DNA of 43,395 nt, taken from contig DWVY01000015.1 in NCBI GenBank assembly GCA_019119995.1, positions 1 through 43,395 of the forward strand, in the 5' to 3' direction. Under the pieces are notes generated by a model that was not told the DNA's origin, did not search any database, and saw only the letters and a program-made list of their open reading frames with translations. A program made the position numbers and the translations under genes. Shown piece by piece: positions 18,042-27,266 of this stretch (position 1 is the stretch's first letter; each line of letters begins with the position of its first letter). The stretch is from Candidatus Mediterraneibacter faecavium (lineage in GTDB: Bacteria; Bacillota; Clostridia; Lachnospirales; Lachnospiraceae).

Positions 18042-18064
18042 TCTAAAGTATTACAGAACGGTTG

Positions 18065-19087
18065 TCAATGTTTTTCCCCGTTTATACGGTTCTTTACCGA
18101 TCCTCTCTCCGCCAGTTCCACCCTCAGGACGATATTCTCCGCCGGAGTCTCCGGTTCTTTGATATTTTTCATCAGCAATCCGCATGCGATCTCCGCCTTC
18201 TTCTTAATATCCTGCCGGATCGTCGTGAGGGGCGGCGTTATCAGCGCACTCATATCCAGGTCGTCAAAACCGATGACGGACAGATCATCCGGTACCCTGA
18301 TACCGGCATGATATGCCGCAGAATAGATCTGATACGCACACTTGTCGGCTGTCGTAAAAATGCCGGTCACCGGATCGCTCCCCGAGCACATACGTTTCAA
18401 TTCCGCTCCCAGATCCTTCACTCCCAGGTCAAGGAAGTTTTCAGGCGGCAGGGAGATCCCCGCGCTGCGAAGTGTCGTAACAAATCCCTGCAGGCGGTGC
18501 ATGACCACTCCGTTGTCCAATGCTTCCGGTCCGTAAAATGCCACATTCCTGTGTCCGTTGTCGAGAAAATATTTTGCCGCCATCTCCCCTCCCCGGTAAT
18601 CATCGATCCCTACATTCGTGATACTCCGGACGGAACTGTAACTGTCAGTAAAGATCATCGGGATCCGGTTGTCCTCCTGAAGTTTCTGTATGCTCTCATC
18701 AAACATTCCAATGAAGACGGCGCCCGCTACATTCCATGATTTCAGGCTGTATGTGATCTCCGAATAGTCCTTCACATAATGGATCATCAGGTCGTATCCT
18801 TCTTGCTTGATCTGAAGCGCCAGCTCGCCGAGAAAACAGCTCGTGTATCTGTCCTCCAACGGGTTATTATCCTCATCGTACTCCTGAAGGATCGCAGTGA
18901 TCAGGCGGGAGGAACGGGACGCCAGCGCCCTCGCCGAGGAATTCGGGACATATCCCATCTCCTGTGCGATCTTTCGGATCCGCTCGGAAGTCGCCTGTGA
19001 GACAGCCCCGGTCTTTCCATTCATCACCCGGGACACTGTCATGCTGCTGACACCCGCTTTTTCTGCAATATCTTTTAAAGTAACCAT
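18065..19087 (-). CDS. LacI-family transcriptional regulator
   Basis: A 340-residue regulator. Residues 1-50 hold the LacI helix-turn-helix and hinge (TLKDIAEKAGVSSMTVSRVM, then YVPNSSARALASR). The rest is a periplasmic-binding-protein-like sugar sensor. The ATG at 19087 has GGAAGG before it; an ATG 24 bases upstream adds residues outside the domain. It is divergent from a GH31 glycosidase, and matching operators lie at both promoters, so it very probably represses the glycosidase and itself, with an alpha-glucoside as inducer. The inducer is inference. Confidence 0.92.
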   Translation of the reverse strand: MVTLKDIAEKAGVSSMTVSRVMNGKTGAVSQATSERIRKIAQEMGYVPNSSARALASRSSRLITAILQEYDEDNNPLEDRYTSCFLGELALQIKQEGYDLMIHYVKDYSEITYSLKSWNVAGAVFIGMFDESIQKLQEDNRIPMIFTDSYSSVRSITNVGIDDYRGGEMAAKYFLDNGHRNVAFYGPEALDNGVVMHRLQGFVTTLRSAGISLPPENFLDLGVKDLGAELKRMCSGSDPVTGIFTTADKCAYQIYSAAYHAGIRVPDDLSVIGFDDLDMSALITPPLTTIRQDIKKKAEIACGLLMKNIKEPETPAENIVLRVELAERGSVKNRINGEKH

Positions 19088-19138
19088 AACGCTGCTTCCT
19101 TCCTTTTTCATAAGCCTTGTCTCTTTCCAGGCGGTTTC

Positions 19139-19262
19139 GTTATCGCTAACAAAATTATAATGTACTTTTTATAGTAATTCAACATTTTCAAAATCTATAT
19201 TGACATTTCCCATGTAAAATCCTATAATCCTCTCAAAAGTTAGCGATAACGTAGCGATAAAT
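19139..19262. promoter_or_regulatory. Divergent promoters with paired LacI operators
   Basis: GTTATCGCTAAC at 19139-19150 and its inverse complement GTTAGCGATAAC at 19239-19250 lie exactly 100 bp apart; a third partial copy (GTAGCGATAAA) follows at 19251. The plus promoter is near perfect: TTGACA 19200-19205, 17 bases, TATAAT 19223-19228, with the operator just downstream. The minus promoter is TTGAAT 19177-19182, 17 bases, TATAAT 19154-19159, also followed by an operator. Both genes should be repressed together, possibly by looping. Confidence 0.88.
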
Positions 19263-19308
19263 CCTATCAGGAGCTGCGCGGCAATACCAGTTGAAAGGAG
19301 ATTCGAAT

Positions 19309-21702
19309 ATGAGACCAGAACTGATCGCAGAAACTCATCCCGAGACTGCACCTGAAAACATAATAAAAGGAGACTGCTGGCGGGTCTCTGTCCTCACGGA
19401 AAGCCTGCTCCGCCTTGAATATGATCCCGAGGGGATCTTTGAAGACAGGGCGACACAGTCCGTATGGAACCGCAATTTCACGAAGAGCGCTTTCCGTGTG
19501 ATCGATCATGAGGATTCTCTTGAGGTCATCACCCCCAAAGCACATCTGATCTATGACAGGAAACCATTTTCCGCCAACGGGCTGTCCATCCAGGCCATCG
19601 GCGACTACAGCGCCTACAACAGCATCTGGCACTACGGCGAGGACTTCACCGATCTTGGCGGGACCGCCCGGACACTCGACGGGGCTGACGGAGCCATCCC
19701 GCTCGGCCGCGGCATCATCAGCCGGAACGGATTCTCCGTGATGGACGACAGCAGCTCACTTATTCTGGGCGATGACGGCTGGGTAGAGCCCCGGCGCAAA
19801 GATGTCATCGACATCTACTTCTGGGCATACGGCCATGATTACCGGGGAGCGCTGAGCGATTTCTGCAGGCTGTGCGGCAAAATGCCGATGGTCCCCCGCT
19901 ACGCGCTCGGCAACTGGTGGAGCCGCTTTTACAAATACACGGAACAGACTTATAAAGAACTGGTAAACCGTTTCCATGAGGAAGATATCCCCTTCACCGT
20001 GGCGGTCATTGATATGGACTGGCATCTGACAGACGTTGACCCGAAGTACGGAAGCGGCTGGACCGGCTATACATGGAACCGGGACTATTTCCCGGATCCG
20101 GAAGGCTTCATGCAGTGGCTCCACGATCAGGGAATGCACGTCACACTCAATCTTCATCCGGCCGACGGTATCCGCGCGTTCGAGGACGTCTATCCGGAAA
20201 TGGCGGAGGCGATGGGCATTGACCCGGAGACAGAACAGCCTGTGGATTTTGACATATGCGATCCGAAATTCGTAGAAGAGTCATTCCGGCACATCATCCA
20301 TCCGGGCGAGAAACAGGGCGTGGACTTCTGGTGGATCGACTGGCAGTCCGGCGGCGTCAGCAGGATGGAAGGTCTCGACCCTCTGTGGATGCTGAACCAT
20401 TTCCACTATCTCGATAATGCCAGAGACGGAAAACGTCCGATGACATTCTCAAGATATGCCGGTCCGGGAAGCCACCGCTATCCGGTGGGCTTCTCTGGCG
20501 ACACGCTGATCACATGGGAATCGCTGGATTTCCAGCCTTACTTTACGGCCTGCGCATCCAATATCGGCTACGGTATGTGGAGCCACGATATCGGCGGCCA
20601 TATGATGGGATACAAAGACGATGAGCTCGCCGGCAGGTGGCTTCAGCTCGGAGTATTTTCCCCGATCCTGCGCCTCCACTCAAGCTGCAGCGAATTCAAC
20701 GGCAAGGAGCCCTGGCGCTACAAGCCGGAGATCCGCACCATGATGGATGAATTCCTCCGTCTGCGGCACCGGCTGCTGCCTTACCTGTACACAATGAACC
20801 ACCGGGCATATGCGGACAATATCCCTCTGGTGCTGCCCATGTACTATGACTATCCCGAAGAAGAATACGCTTATCATGTACCCAATGAGTATCTCTTCGG
20901 CAGTCAGCTGATCGCCGCTCCGGTCACATCGCCGCGCATCCCGAAGCTGAACGTGGCAAAGGTAAAAGTCTGGCTGCCGGATGGGATTTATTATGATATA
21001 TTCACCGGAAGGAAATACAGAGGCGGCCGTGTCCTGAACATGTACCGGGATATCAATTCGCTCCCGGTCCTCGCAAAAGCAGGCGCCGTCATCCCGACGA
21101 CTGACGAGATCTATCATGCCGACAGCAATCCCCAGGAACTCTGCATCCACGTCTATGCAGGAGCGGACGGAAGCTTTACCCTCTACGAGGACGACAACGT
21201 CTCCGAGGACTATAAGACCGGAAAATGTGTGACAACTGCAATGAACTTCCACTGGGGCGCTGATGCGGAATTTATCATCGAAGGAGCGCAGGGAGCAACA
21301 GAATTGATTCCAGAGAAACGCAGCTTTGTCATCAAGCTGCACGGTATAAAGGACTGCACGGATCATATCTCCGTATCCGCAGACGGTTCCGCTCTGTCAG
21401 GATCAGCCGGCTGCAGCGCCGCTTATGATGACAGAACCCGAACCCTTACCTGTACCCTGAAAGACGTCCCCGTCTGCACACAAGTCCGCCTGCTTGCGGA
21501 ACATGTCGAAATGGCTGAGAACGACTTCGTGAAAGAGTGCTTCGACTTCCTGGATCAGGCCGAGATCGCATTCGTACTCAAAGATACGCTCTACGGCATG
21601 ATCCTGAAAGCCAAAGACCGCACGCTCCTGATCTCAGAGCTTCAGGCTATGGATCTGGATGCCGACCTGCTCGGCGTACTGACTGAGATCATATGCGCTT
21701 AG
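19309..21702 (+). CDS. Glycoside hydrolase family 31 (alpha-glucosidase-like)
   Basis: A 797-residue intracellular GH31 enzyme without signal peptide, expected to remove alpha-linked glucose (or xylose) from short oligosaccharides. The nucleophile is Asp344 in WWIDWQSGG and the acid/base is Asp398 in FSGDTLITWE; MWSHDIGGHM further supports the family. WWIDWQ is the form seen in gut Clostridia enzymes. After the catalytic barrel come beta-sandwich domains and about 60 extra C-terminal residues (EMAENDFVKECFDFLDQAEI onward) with a helical, acidic character that I do not recognise as part of the core. AAAGGAGA precedes the ATG at 19309. Substrate specificity is not readable. Confidence 0.92.
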   Translation: MRPELIAETHPETAPENIIKGDCWRVSVLTESLLRLEYDPEGIFEDRATQSVWNRNFTKSAFRVIDHEDSLEVITPKAHLIYDRKPFSANGLSIQAIGDYSAYNSIWHYGEDFTDLGGTARTLDGADGAIPLGRGIISRNGFSVMDDSSSLILGDDGWVEPRRKDVIDIYFWAYGHDYRGALSDFCRLCGKMPMVPRYALGNWWSRFYKYTEQTYKELVNRFHEEDIPFTVAVIDMDWHLTDVDPKYGSGWTGYTWNRDYFPDPEGFMQWLHDQGMHVTLNLHPADGIRAFEDVYPEMAEAMGIDPETEQPVDFDICDPKFVEESFRHIIHPGEKQGVDFWWIDWQSGGVSRMEGLDPLWMLNHFHYLDNARDGKRPMTFSRYAGPGSHRYPVGFSGDTLITWESLDFQPYFTACASNIGYGMWSHDIGGHMMGYKDDELAGRWLQLGVFSPILRLHSSCSEFNGKEPWRYKPEIRTMMDEFLRLRHRLLPYLYTMNHRAYADNIPLVLPMYYDYPEEEYAYHVPNEYLFGSQLIAAPVTSPRIPKLNVAKVKVWLPDGIYYDIFTGRKYRGGRVLNMYRDINSLPVLAKAGAVIPTTDEIYHADSNPQELCIHVYAGADGSFTLYEDDNVSEDYKTGKCVTTAMNFHWGADAEFIIEGAQGATELIPEKRSFVIKLHGIKDCTDHISVSADGSALSGSAGCSAAYDDRTRTLTCTLKDVPVCTQVRLLAEHVEMAENDFVKECFDFLDQAEIAFVLKDTLYGMILKAKDRTLLISELQAMDLDADLLGVLTEIICA

Positions 21703-21755
21703 ACTGTTGAGGATAAACTGCCGGGCATATGCTTTATCTATCTGCTGCCCCGGCC

Positions 21756-21822
21756 CGGATCCCGTGTTTGGGACAAGGCGGATCTCATGTTGGGAACAGG
21801 CGGATCCCGTATTGGGAACAGG
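21756..21822. repeat. Three tandem copies of a 22-23 bp unit
   Basis: The units at 21756-21778, 21779-21800 and 21801-21822 begin CGGATCCCG or CGGATCTCA and end TTGGGAACAGG or a close variant. Each can form a small TCCC/GGGA hairpin. They lie between the GH31 stop and the terminator. Confidence 0.75.
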
Positions 21823-21842
21823 CTCGATCTAACTGAAATAAT

Positions 21843-21903
21843 ACGGCACCGGAATATTTTCCTGATCTGCTCAGACCAGGGAAATACCGGTGCCGTCCTG
21901 TAT
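21843..21903. terminator. Bidirectional intrinsic terminator
   Basis: ACGGCACCGG at 21843-21852 pairs with CCGGTGCCGT at 21887-21896. An inner pairing of TATTTTCCTGA with CCAGGGAAATA extends the stem. A T-rich run follows on the plus strand. It separates the convergent GH31 and inositol-phosphatase-like genes. Confidence 0.8.
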
Positions 21904-21923
21904 TTTTATGACTGCTGTTCCAG

Positions 21924-22736
21924 TTATTGTTCCTGCATTTCTCTCTTTATCATATCCTGTACTTCATCCGCCGCTTTCGGAGCCGCCCCCAGTATGGAGC
22001 ACGGCCGGTCCAGCGTGATCCTGCTCCCGTCGATCTGCGTGATCACACCGCCCGCTTCTTCTATAATAACAGAAGCTGCAGCGTAGTCATACGGATTCAG
22101 CTTCATTTCCAGATACACGATGCTGGCTCCCGCTGCCACACGGCACAGATCAAGCGCCGCCGAGCCGCCGCATCTCACCGCAAGACTGCGGTTGAACATC
22201 TCCTGTACCACACGAAACAAGACATCCGTATTGGTATTATTGTATCTCGCACATCCGAAAGAAGCAATCCCGTCAGCAAGTCCGGCATCCGGCACACGGA
22301 GCTTTTCTCCGTTAAGATAAGCTCCGTTTCCCCGCACCGCTGTATACATCTCATCCACATAGGGATTATACACAAATCCCGCGGTCATTTCCCTCGCATA
22401 TGCGAGACCTACGGAAACACAGCTGTAATTATACCGGAACATAAAATTCGTCGTGCCGTCGATCGGATCGATCAGGAAACACAAACCGTCAAGCTCTTTC
22501 TCTCTTGTATTTCCTTCCGTCTCTTCCTCTCCGAAGAAAGCTGCCTCCGGCACGATGCGGTGCAGTTCCTCTATCAGGAATCTCTGGATCGCCACATCAT
22601 AGGAAGTGACAAAATTTGCCGCGCCCTCCTTGTGATGTACCAAGTCCGATGACAGATGCGCTTCTTTCATCATCATGCCCGCACGCCGTACAACCTCTTC
22701 GATCGCCTTGTAGTCAACCTTGCTGTTCATATCCAT
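21924..22736 (-). CDS. Inositol monophosphatase family protein
   Basis: A 270-residue Mg-dependent phosphatase of the IMPase/CysQ superfamily. FFGEEETEG supplies the first metal-binding glutamate. DPIDGTTNF is the signature. NPYDYAAASVIIEEAGG is the second motif, with Tyr where Trp is usual before Asp. Substrates in the family include inositol phosphate, PAP and sugar phosphates; none can be assigned. It is the last gene in a long minus-strand string, 45 bases behind the AAA/PD-(D/E)XK gene. Confidence 0.88.
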   Translation of the reverse strand: MDMNSKVDYKAIEEVVRRAGMMMKEAHLSSDLVHHKEGAANFVTSYDVAIQRFLIEELHRIVPEAAFFGEEETEGNTREKELDGLCFLIDPIDGTTNFMFRYNYSCVSVGLAYAREMTAGFVYNPYVDEMYTAVRGNGAYLNGEKLRVPDAGLADGIASFGCARYNNTNTDVLFRVVQEMFNRSLAVRCGGSAALDLCRVAAGASIVYLEMKLNPYDYAAASVIIEEAGGVITQIDGSRITLDRPCSILGAAPKAADEVQDMIKREMQEQ

Positions 22737-22781
22737 GTCACTTACTCTTCCTTTCCATACAGAAGCAGCTCCTCCCGCTTC

Positions 22782-24371
22782 TTATACCACCGCTTCCACC
22801 AACACCTTATCTCCCACGCCGATCTCTTTTACGCCAACCTCTTTCTTTTTGTTGAAATTAAAGCTGATCATATACCCCTTTTTTAATCCATAATACTCCA
22901 GGTAATCCGAAATCTGCTCCTCGCCGCTCTTATTGTAGGCCTCCCCGTGCCATATCTTAAGCTCTACGACAAACTGCTCGCCTCTATAATCCACTACCAG
23001 ATCCATCCGCTCTCTGTTTCTCGTCTCCGGCTCTACATAACAGTTGCCGGTTCCGTTAATGATCGGTTTTAAGAATAACATGAAATATCTTCGTCCTGCT
23101 TCTTCAAGAAAGCTTTCGCTCTGATCACCATACAGATGCTCAAAAGTTTCAACAAATTTCTCCAGAACCCTTTTCATATTCAAATGCCCGCCACATACAA
23201 ACTGATTCTTTTCCCGCAGTCCGGCATCATATATCTTACTGTCCACGTATTCTTCTGATATAAAAAGATTATACAGCACGGTTTCGAAAATCCTGTTTGA
23301 GATCACCGCATTTCCATTTTCATTTTTGATGAATCCGAACATTTCTGCAGTCTCAATATACTTATTCAGCGGATTATAAGGAATCGCTTTCCCGGTAAAA
23401 AGCAATTCGTAAAGAACGTTCTTTAATTTCGGATAATCCGTAAGCTTATTTATCAGCGACTCAAACAATGTATTTTTCTCGCTTAATAATATCTTTTCCG
23501 CCTCAAGGAATCCGGCTTTTGTCCATGCACTCTGTTTGTCAGGGAATCCGCTGCTTCCTGAAATTTCTTCATCAATGCACTTGCACAGCCACGATACGAG
23601 ATAGGGATATCCTGATGTATAATCATGGATCAGCCCTGCCATTGACATGATATCCATACCGGTATGGCAGTCCTTTTCGTATTCTTCCAGCATTCCCGCA
23701 ATGTCCCGCCGGGAAAAGCTCATATCAACACGAAATTTTGCCGCAATATTCCAAGGGCTGTTATTCTTGTGATCCTCATCGGACCGGAGTTTTCTTTTTA
23801 TATTTTTAATATCATAAACACCTGCAAGTATTACAGACTGAAAAGCCGGGGTTTCATCTCTGTCAATGTAATACCCTCTAAGCTGAGAAAGAAAATCAAG
23901 AAAGACCTGATTATTCGATGCGCTGTCCACTTCATCAATGATCAGGACAATTGGTTTTTCCGATATCCGGCACCATGAACTCAATATTTCAAAAAGCCAC
24001 TGCAACGTCGGTTCCTGTTGATCTTTTCCTAATCTCTGAAGTTCTTTTCTAATTTCGGCAGGCATATCATGTTCTCCGTTTAATTTGCGGAGAACAGCTT
24101 CTGAAAACGCCTTTACAAACGCCTCTTCTTCTGCAAAATCTTTATGGCTCATCAGTTGGAAATCAAGGCTTATGACAACATAATCATGCACGAGATATTT
24201 TGCCAGCGCCCGCAAGGTTGTAGTCTTCCCATACTGCCTGGCACGGTTTATTGTAAAGTACTGGCCTCCATCAACCATCTTTTTTATCTGCTCAAGTCGG
24301 TCTGATATATCCACCATGTAATGAAGCGATGGTTTACAATCTGCCGTAATATTAAAGATCCTGCTCATCAT
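22782..24371 (-). CDS. AAA-like ATPase with C-terminal PD-(D/E)XK nuclease-like domain
   Basis: A 529-residue two-domain protein. The N-terminal half is a STAND/AAA-like ATPase: the Walker A is NRARQYGKTTTL, with Arg in place of the first Gly as is common in this group, and the Walker B is VLIIDEVDSAS. The C-terminal part carries a PD-(D/E)XK core, MDLVVDYRGEQFVVELKIW, supplying D, E and K, then EQISDYLEYYGLKKGYMISF. Both active sites look complete. The family is abundant in gut Bacteroidota and Bacillota, usually as isolated genes, and has no settled function. The ATG overlaps the HAD gene's stop by four bases (ATGA). It is related in architecture to the broken gene at the window's start but is not a close copy. 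Confidence 0.8.
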   Translation of the reverse strand: MMSRIFNITADCKPSLHYMVDISDRLEQIKKMVDGGQYFTINRARQYGKTTTLRALAKYLVHDYVVISLDFQLMSHKDFAEEEAFVKAFSEAVLRKLNGEHDMPAEIRKELQRLGKDQQEPTLQWLFEILSSWCRISEKPIVLIIDEVDSASNNQVFLDFLSQLRGYYIDRDETPAFQSVILAGVYDIKNIKRKLRSDEDHKNNSPWNIAAKFRVDMSFSRRDIAGMLEEYEKDCHTGMDIMSMAGLIHDYTSGYPYLVSWLCKCIDEEISGSSGFPDKQSAWTKAGFLEAEKILLSEKNTLFESLINKLTDYPKLKNVLYELLFTGKAIPYNPLNKYIETAEMFGFIKNENGNAVISNRIFETVLYNLFISEEYVDSKIYDAGLREKNQFVCGGHLNMKRVLEKFVETFEHLYGDQSESFLEEAGRRYFMLFLKPIINGTGNCYVEPETRNRERMDLVVDYRGEQFVVELKIWHGEAYNKSGEEQISDYLEYYGLKKGYMISFNFNKKKEVGVKEIGVGDKVLVEAVV

Positions 24372-25141
24372 ATATTCCCTCCCAACCTGATTGTAATTGT
24401 TAAAATCTTTTTCATCACAGCCATAAGCTCCTGCTCCGTGTGCACCTCTTCATACTCTGCTATATTATCTTCCGGTTTTTTCCGCCTTCTCCGATTCATC
24501 CACACTGCATTCCATCCGGCATTCACCGCGCCCTTCACATCCAGCGCATATGAATCTCCTACAAACCAGATTTCCGCTTCTTTCAGCCCCATGGCACGCT
24601 CCGCATATTCAAAAATCTTCCTGTCCGGTTTCTCTGCGCTGATATCTCCCGATACGAATATATTCTCATGCGGGATCCACCTCTCCACCCTCAGGCTTTT
24701 CACCTTATTCCACTGATGCTCCGACGGCCCGTTCGTGATGATCCCCACTTCTGCTTTCCCTGAGCAGTAATCCAGTATCTTCTCCATCGTCTCCGACATA
24801 TGGATATGCCGCTGACGGTCTGCATAGACTAACTGGAAATCAAGCGCCTGAACATCTGTAATTCCGATGCCGAATTCTTCAAATGCTTTCTGAACTCTGT
24901 AAATATACATTTCTTCCATCGTGATCTGCCCCGCCATCGCCTGAGAGTACACCTGATCACTGTACTTTCTCGTGACTGGATAGATCACATCCACTGGTAT
25001 CTCCGGATTATCCCCGAAAAATTCCGCATATGCTTCTTTAAACGGTACTGTCTGATCGTACAATGTATCATCCACATCAAACAATATCGCCCTTTTCCTG
25101 TATCCGGCGCCTGTTCTGTCAGTTAAACGGCAGTTCATCAT
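24368..25141 (-). CDS. HAD-superfamily hydrolase (YjjG/pyrophosphatase-like)
   Basis: A 257-residue HAD phosphatase. Motif I is FDVDDTLYD, motif II IITNGPS, motif III lysine lies in AEKPDRKIFEYAER, and motif IV is FVGDSYALDV, so the active site is complete. An alpha-helical cap lies between motifs I and II. The subgroup often acts on nucleoside monophosphates or small phosphate esters. I chose the ATG at 25141, seven bases after GAGGAG; this overlaps the previous gene by 23 bases. It is coupled to genes on both sides. Confidence 0.85.
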   Translation of the reverse strand: MMNCRLTDRTGAGYRKRAILFDVDDTLYDQTVPFKEAYAEFFGDNPEIPVDVIYPVTRKYSDQVYSQAMAGQITMEEMYIYRVQKAFEEFGIGITDVQALDFQLVYADRQRHIHMSETMEKILDYCSGKAEVGIITNGPSEHQWNKVKSLRVERWIPHENIFVSGDISAEKPDRKIFEYAERAMGLKEAEIWFVGDSYALDVKGAVNAGWNAVWMNRRRRKKPEDNIAEYEEVHTEQELMAVMKKILTITIRLGGNI

Positions 25142-25835
25142 CCATAAACTCCTCGTCATCCCCGAATCCATACTCGTCGTCCTGTCCCATCAGGTAAGCT
25201 TCCATCTTTTTGTCATACTCTTCCCTGGCACGATCCATCTTCTTTTCCATCACATTATTTCCAGTCTTCTGATACAGCCGCTCAGCTGCCGCAAAGATTA
25301 CGTAATTCTCTTCATCGCACGCAGTATCATCCGATATATGCTGTTTCACGATTTTCTCCGCCCCTTCCAGATCATCCGCATTCATCTTCGCATAGATCAG
25401 CGCGGCAGCGGCATACGGATTATCCGGCTCTTTCGACGTCCATTCTATGCATAAGTCCAGCGCTTCTTCTGTTTTTCCCTGACTCTCTAAAGCAGACGCC
25501 ATCTGGAAACGGATATCCGTAGGGTATTCCTCTTCCCAGGCAAACATCTTCAGCAGTTTCCGGCAGACAGCCTCGAGTTCCGCATGCATCTCGCGGATTT
25601 CCAGCTCTCCGAGATAGTCTTCCAGCCACCCCTGTAGGTCATGCTCGTAATCCGTCTCATCGTCCAGAAGATAAAGTTCTTTCGCAAAATCCGGATTCTC
25701 GGCGCGTCCGTCCGAAATGATCTCTGTCAGAAGTTGAAAGCCGTTGTTCCAATTGGTCATATCCGCTGTATTTCTAATCATATCTGTATAGCACTGTTCT
25801 GCAAGTTCGTCAAATTTCTTCCACTGTCTGTTCAT
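25119..25835 (-). CDS. Hypothetical acidic TPR-like protein
   Basis: A 238-residue acidic protein built of helical pairs like tetratricopeptide repeats, for example RFQMASALESQGKTEEALDL and PDNPYAAAALIYAKMNADDL. It ends in a run of acidic residues. AGAGAGG precedes the ATG at 25835. A GTG at 25883 overlapping the upstream stop by four bases is an alternative start and would add 16 lysine-rich residues. No catalytic motif is seen. Its position between other helical-repeat proteins suggests a scaffold or partner role in the same unknown complex. Confidence 0.7.
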   Translation of the reverse strand: MNRQWKKFDELAEQCYTDMIRNTADMTNWNNGFQLLTEIISDGRAENPDFAKELYLLDDETDYEHDLQGWLEDYLGELEIREMHAELEAVCRKLLKMFAWEEEYPTDIRFQMASALESQGKTEEALDLCIEWTSKEPDNPYAAAALIYAKMNADDLEGAEKIVKQHISDDTACDEENYVIFAAAERLYQKTGNNVMEKKMDRAREEYDKKMEAYLMGQDDEYGFGDDEEFMDDELPFN

Positions 25836-25879
25836 TTTAATATTCCTCTCTTTTTGATAATTTATCTTTTTTTCCGCTT

Positions 25880-27199
25880 TCACATATATTCCCGCATCTC
25901 CCGTTTACACGCGCTGTGCCTTGGAAATTCCGCCAGATATTTGTTCATGCGTTCCGCTTTGCCGTGGTCTTTCCCCATGGACTCTTCAACCTCGCCAAGC
26001 GCTGCTCCCAGTCTGGCGGCTTTATAATAACTTCCGCGGTGACTGCCGCCTACGATTGTCGTCACACGTTCGTCAATTATTTTCGCCAGACATGAGAGGA
26101 GCTTTTTCTTTTCATCTCCCGGTATTGTGACCTGCTTCTTCCATAAAAGAAATCGTTTTATAAATTCCGGTTCATCATACTCTTCTTCATAACCAATATA
26201 CTGTTTTATATCAGAAAGCACTGACCGCATCGCTTTACTTTCAAAGCTATTTTCACACAGAAGCGCCAGGAGCATAGGAACTCCTTCTTCGATAAACTTC
26301 CCCGACCATCCCAGAGCAGTTTTCGTTTTACGGCATTCTCTCCAGACCATCTGGCAGTCGCCGTCAAGAAAATATATCCCCAGCCTGTCCTGATCCGTCT
26401 GCCGGTATGGGTCTGTCTCTTTGGGTTCACGCCAGTAATACCGGGTATAACCTTCACCGTTATCAGCCGGTTTTTGTCTCTTATCCTGCTCCTGTTGGAG
26501 CCGCTCCGCCAGTTCCCGAAGGCTCTTTAGGTCATCCCTGCCGCATTCCGGGCCGTTGCACGTAAGTACACGGAAATAGTTCGCGGCTGTCGGCTTTGAA
26601 CAGAACGCCTCTTTCAATGCCTCCGCAGCAATATTACTTTCTCCCATATTCGTCGCTGCCGCAGCTGTCATGCGAGCTGCTTTATCACGGATCTCCATAT
26701 TACGGTTCATGCGCCTCAGAGCTTCCATCCCTGTATCCTTAAACATCCTCCTCGAGAAGAAACTATATAGTCTCCGAATCCTCTCCGGCAGTTCATATGC
26801 CTGATATATGGAATACAGCGTCAGGGCTGCGATCTGTTTCAGATTAAGCGAAACCAGCTTTTCCGATACCATATCCTCTATCCCCATTTCTGTCAGGTCT
26901 CCGCCCTCTTCATCATAAGTCGTAATATTCAGTGTGCCAAGCTTCCGGTACATTTGGCTCGCAGATTCATAATCCCGGTCATAGACCGCCTGCTCCGCTT
27001 CTTTATAATAGCGTTTTAGCTGCGGTCCGATCTCCATCGGGTCTTCATATTCTGTTACCCAGTCGCTGTCCCACCAGCTTTCTCCATACGCTTCATATCC
27101 GCTGCTGGAAAGCATGATCTCGCCTTCTTCAACCTTTTCGCACCAGTCTGTCAGTTCTTTCAGTATTTCTTTGTGGCTGCGCGGTTTTCTTGTCTGCAT
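25880..27199 (-). CDS. Hypothetical helical protein, start possibly frameshifted
   Basis: A 439-residue protein of mostly helical character (for example DRDYESASQMYRKLG and the Ala-rich KAARMTAAAATNMGESNIAA). I do not recognise it. The ATG at 27199 has a poor binding site. A better start with CAGGAG lies at 27249 in another frame and opens a 29-residue reading frame (MDFKSFMNAVEEAFW...) that ends at 27160 after overlapping this gene by 40 bases. The leader reads like a real N-terminus, so a frameshift between about 27160 and 27205 may have split one gene. A separate coupled leader peptide is the alternative. The C-terminus overlaps the next gene's GTG candidate. Confidence 0.6.
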   Translation of the reverse strand: MQTRKPRSHKEILKELTDWCEKVEEGEIMLSSSGYEAYGESWWDSDWVTEYEDPMEIGPQLKRYYKEAEQAVYDRDYESASQMYRKLGTLNITTYDEEGGDLTEMGIEDMVSEKLVSLNLKQIAALTLYSIYQAYELPERIRRLYSFFSRRMFKDTGMEALRRMNRNMEIRDKAARMTAAAATNMGESNIAAEALKEAFCSKPTAANYFRVLTCNGPECGRDDLKSLRELAERLQQEQDKRQKPADNGEGYTRYYWREPKETDPYRQTDQDRLGIYFLDGDCQMVWRECRKTKTALGWSGKFIEEGVPMLLALLCENSFESKAMRSVLSDIKQYIGYEEEYDEPEFIKRFLLWKKQVTIPGDEKKKLLSCLAKIIDERVTTIVGGSHRGSYYKAARLGAALGEVEESMGKDHGKAERMNKYLAEFPRHSACKREMREYM

Positions 27200-27266
27200 C
27201 TGCTCCAGAAAGCTTCCTCAACCGCATTCATAAATGATTTGAAATCCATAATGACATTCTCCTGTT

